Source: JAVJSU01 sp040219275 (GTDB taxonomy: Bacteria > Chloroflexota > Anaerolineae > Aggregatilineales > Phototrophicaceae). From it: a stretch of 64,000 bases of DNA. The stretch covers positions 107,785 through 171,784 of the forward strand of contig JAVJSU010000027.1 in assembly GCA_040219275.1 (NCBI GenBank), given 5' to 3'. The stretch's first letter is position 1, and each line of letters opens with the position of its first letter. The notes under the pieces were generated by a model. The model was not told where the DNA came from, searched no databases, and saw nothing but the letters and a program-made list of their open reading frames with translations. Shown piece after piece: positions 61,616-64,000 of this stretch. Made by a program: the position numbers and the translations under genes.

Positions 61616-62950
61616 ATGAAAATGACTGACTCAATTACGCTAAATCATTCAAGTCTGGCTACTGAAGATCAGCAACCCGTGAAACGTCGCAATGTAGTGT
61701 ATCGACTGGGTAAGGCTCTACTTACTGCCATCGCCGTGCTAATCGCTCTCTTCAGCGCACTACCAGTTTTCTTGCTTTATTTCGTGACCTCAGTGCCTGT
61801 AGCGATTGCCCTGGCACTTACACTCATGAATTTAGGCATCATTGTTGTGGTGATCCGCTATGATCGAACCCCTACATTGGTAATCAGTGCTACGGTTGGT
61901 TGGATCGCAGTCGCGTTATTGGCGATTTTCCTATCTCAGCAGTTCGCGTCTACACCCTCTATCAGAGATGCTGATGGTAATGTGGTTTCTGGCAGTATCG
62001 CAACACTGGAAAGCATCGAACTCAACGGCAGTACCCAATGGATGACCATTCGAGGGCATAGTGAAGACCTTCCGGTGCTCCTTTTCTTAGCAGGAGGTCC
62101 CGGTGGTAGCGAACTCGTCATGACTCGCCGCTATCTGGCAGAACTCGAAGAACACTTCATCGTCGTCAACTGGGATCAACCCGGCACAGGCAAATCTTAT
62201 AACGCGGTTGCTTTTGATGACCTAACACCGGAGCGCTATGTAGAAGATGCCCACGCGCTGACGCTTTATCTACGCGAACGCTTTGACGAGGAAAAAATCT
62301 ATATATTTGGCGAATCGTGGGGCAGTATTCTGGGCGTATGGCTGGTACAGCAGTATCCTGAATTGTTCCATGCGCTTATCACCACCGGGCAAATGGTCGA
62401 TGTGGTCGAAAATGACATCCTGATGTACGAATTTGCTATTGAGCAAGCTGTAGCGCAGGATCGCACTGGTACTGTCGAAGCACTGCACCGTAACGGTTCA
62501 CCACCTTATGATAGTGGATCGCTTATTGGTAGATTCGGCACGATGAATGGTGTAGTAAATGACTATATGGACTCTCACGCTCAGGGCGAAGGTACCGGTC
62601 ATAATTTGATGTTTGATTCGCTCGCCGCGCAGGAATATGGTTTGCTGGATAAAGTCTACTGGGGACTGTCTTTGCTGAATACCTTTCCCCATGTCTACAC
62701 GCAACTCAACGATGTGGACTTCCGCACGCAAGCAACTGAGCTAGAAGTCCCGGTGTATTTCATCAAAGGTCGCTGGGATATGAACGCCAGCAATTCGCTA
62801 CTCGAAGAATATTTCGCCCTTTTGGATGCGCCCCACAAGGAATTAATCTGGTTTGAAGATTCTGCCCACACACCCAGCTGGGATGAACCGGATCATTTCG
62901 TAGATGTGATGGTCAGTACGGTTCTGTTACAGACCTATCCGAACAGGTAG
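61616..62950 (+). CDS. Membrane alpha/beta hydrolase, proline iminopeptidase-like (S33)
   Basis: 444 residues, AAGGAG before ATG 61616. The first about 130 residues contain three or four membrane helices (LLTAIAVLIALFSALPVFLLYFVTSV, IALALTLMNLGIIVVVI, WIAVALLAIFLSQQF). The catalytic domain has the S33 pattern FLAGGPGGSELVMTRRY, NWDQPGTGKSYNA and nucleophile GESWGSILG, with His in DSAHTPSWD. Such enzymes cleave N-terminal proline or hydrolyse esters. It probably shares an operon with the preceding genes. Confidence 0.88.
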   Translation: MKMTDSITLNHSSLATEDQQPVKRRNVVYRLGKALLTAIAVLIALFSALPVFLLYFVTSVPVAIALALTLMNLGIIVVVIRYDRTPTLVISATVGWIAVALLAIFLSQQFASTPSIRDADGNVVSGSIATLESIELNGSTQWMTIRGHSEDLPVLLFLAGGPGGSELVMTRRYLAELEEHFIVVNWDQPGTGKSYNAVAFDDLTPERYVEDAHALTLYLRERFDEEKIYIFGESWGSILGVWLVQQYPELFHALITTGQMVDVVENDILMYEFAIEQAVAQDRTGTVEALHRNGSPPYDSGSLIGRFGTMNGVVNDYMDSHAQGEGTGHNLMFDSLAAQEYGLLDKVYWGLSLLNTFPHVYTQLNDVDFRTQATELEVPVYFIKGRWDMNASNSLLEEYFALLDAPHKELIWFEDSAHTPSWDEPDHFVDVMVSTVLLQTYPNR

Positions 62951-63024
62951 CCGACTATTCCGGGGGTGACAGACATGATGTCACTCCCGATGACAAATTC
63001 AGTATGCAAGAAAGGCATCAAATC

Positions 63025-63480
63025 ATGAGCTTTATCATGCTCACAACAAAATCTAACCACAGCTCCTTTGAAAGTGCGATGCGCCGTGGTTTCTGGAATC
63101 GCCTGAGACGTAAATTACATCGCCAACCAACACAATTAGTCAATTTTGAAGCGTTGCGGGATAGCTTCAAGTCCTTTGATCAGACCGATAAGGGCATTCA
63201 ACCTATTCCAATCCATAATATCGTTGGATCGGTTGGGCGCTTTAACGAATTTGATCGTGATTATATGCCAATTAACGACCATATCGAGAAGAAATGGCAA
63301 CACATTTTCAAACTTCTGATACATGGGATCGATCTACCACCCATTGATGTGTATCAACTGGATAGCAATTTCTATGTGATTGATGGCAATCATCGGGTTT
63401 CAGTCAACAGATTCTTGGGAATACAGTATGTTGATGCACATGTCATCGAGATAAGGAAAACCGAGACATTCAAATCTTAG
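63025..63480 (+). CDS. Orphan ParB-like nuclease-fold protein
   Basis: 151 residues from ATG 63025 (AGAAAGG upstream; the ATG seven codons earlier has no site). After about 60 residues with basic segments (RRGFWNRLRRKLHRQP) is a ParB/Srx-like core: VGSVGRFNEFDRDYMPIND and the characteristic LDSNFYVIDGNHRVSVNRFLG. ParB proper also has a helix-turn-helix, which is lacking. It may be a CTP-binding or nuclease-fold enzyme. It lies alone between the hydrolase gene and the IS1595 transposase. Confidence 0.75.
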   Translation: MSFIMLTTKSNHSSFESAMRRGFWNRLRRKLHRQPTQLVNFEALRDSFKSFDQTDKGIQPIPIHNIVGSVGRFNEFDRDYMPINDHIEKKWQHIFKLLIHGIDLPPIDVYQLDSNFYVIDGNHRVSVNRFLGIQYVDAHVIEIRKTETFKS

Positions 63481-63618
63481 TCCCTATCAGATGTAACGAT
63501 CTATGCTTTAGTGAAATAAATTAAATGTGAAAAGTAATGGGTCGTCCAAACGTTCAGTTCAAATCAATAAACCTAATATGTGCAATTAGTTATTGACGCA
63601 TCTTGATAAAAACAAGGC

Positions 63619-64000
63619 TCATATGTAGAAAGTGTGAGTACGGACTAATTTAGAGATGAAAGCCGGAGTAACATGCTTCAAATTACGGCGAAATTCACAG
63701 ATGGCAATGTAGCCAAAGAGATAGCGTTTATGAATGCCTTTGAAAGGTCGGAGGAAGTTACGGACATCAGTCCACATCCCTTCAACCGTATTGCAGTGAA
63801 CTTCATAAAAACCATCACCATCGTCATCACGGGCATATTCTTTCGCGCCATGAGACACGGTATCATGGTCACGATCAATGCCTTTATAGCTTTGGTATTC
63901 GTCGGTGTTCACGATGGCTTCACCCTGCGTAAATTGGTGGGCATGGGCAAGCAAGGTAATAGCTTTGGTGTTATCAACAACTCGAAGACGAACTTGTCCT
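63619..64000 (-). mobile_element. IS1595-family transposase gene, C-terminal part (5' end outside window)
   Basis: The frame is open to the window edge, so the ORF continues past base 64000. The C-terminal DDE domain of the ISXO2-like type is clear: VRLRVVDNTKAITLLAHAH then VNTDEYQSYKGI and HCNTVEGMWTDVRNFLRPFKGIHKRYLFGYIAICEFRRNLK. It catalyses cut- or copy-and-paste movement. The downstream terminal inverted repeat cannot be recognised with certainty; GGGTCGTCCAAACG near 63540 is a candidate. Confidence 0.88.

Noticed and set aside
1..64000. CRISPR array or classical defence system
   Set aside because: No regularly spaced direct repeats of 24-40 bases and no cas, restriction or known defence genes were seen.

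Overview
The window looks like a chromosome segment of a free-living bacterium, most probably a member of the Chloroflexota (Anaerolineae-like). This is inferred from the type of gene content: an oligopeptide ABC operon with fused ATPases, paired cobalamin-binding radical SAM proteins, a LAL-type LuxR regulator, TPR proteins, and MreBCD/PBP2/MinCDE/RodA in one block. No rRNA gene is present to prove it. Coding density is high, and most genes start with ATG behind a recognisable Shine-Dalgarno sequence.

Layout. 1-2.4 kb: the end of an enoyl-CoA hydratase and a biotin-carboxylase/biotinyl subunit (acyl-CoA carboxylase, perhaps leucine degradation). 2.6-8.1 kb: a complete peptide-type ABC importer (binding protein, DppC-like permease, fused DppD-DppF ATPase, DppB-like permease). 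8.1-11.2 kb: thioesterase, FmdB-type zinc ribbon, methyltransferase, amidohydrolase. 11.3-15.9 kb: two paralogous B12-binding radical SAM enzymes around a HicB-like protein, then a methyltransferase and an Imm1-like small protein. 15.9-19.4 kb (minus): purE, purK, a DUF6714-like protein and a single-domain globin. 19.6-25.3 kb: M23 peptidase, flippase, ArnT/PMT-like and GT4 glycosyltransferases, i.e. an envelope polysaccharide set. 25.3-42.7 kb (all minus): methyltransferase, aldo/keto reductase, phosphomannomutase, an operon with a divergent Clp ATPase, a large TPR protein, a family 3 hexosaminidase, an esterase-CapA fusion, an orphan response regulator and tilS.

42.8-53.0 kb (plus): the shape and division block mreB-mreC-mreD-mrdA, a strong terminator, minC-minD-minE, rodA and gltX, ending at tRNA-Gln(CUG). 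53.1-54.8 kb: terminator, inverted repeat, orphan tRNA T-arm fragments and a truncated large serine recombinase, which reads as integration scar tissue. 54.8-63.5 kb: an accessory region with a LuxR/MalT-type regulator, poorly conserved membrane proteins (including a 54-residue one), small secreted proteins, two membrane-anchored alpha/beta hydrolases, an FMN-barrel protein and an orphan ParB-like protein. The window ends inside an IS1595-family transposase gene.

Small palindromic elements recur. A 227-bp MITE-like hairpin cluster lies at 26.9-27.2 kb, and a GTAGGGGCGACC-type palindrome is inserted in frame in the flippase gene, with a decayed copy in the adjacent glycosyltransferase gene. 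No CRISPR array, rRNA or clearly recognised riboswitch was seen. The features most worth follow-up are the Clp ATPase with a degenerate first AAA+ domain, the radical SAM cassette, the esterase-CapA fusion, the MinE acidic tail, and the tRNA-proximal integration scar with its accessory island.
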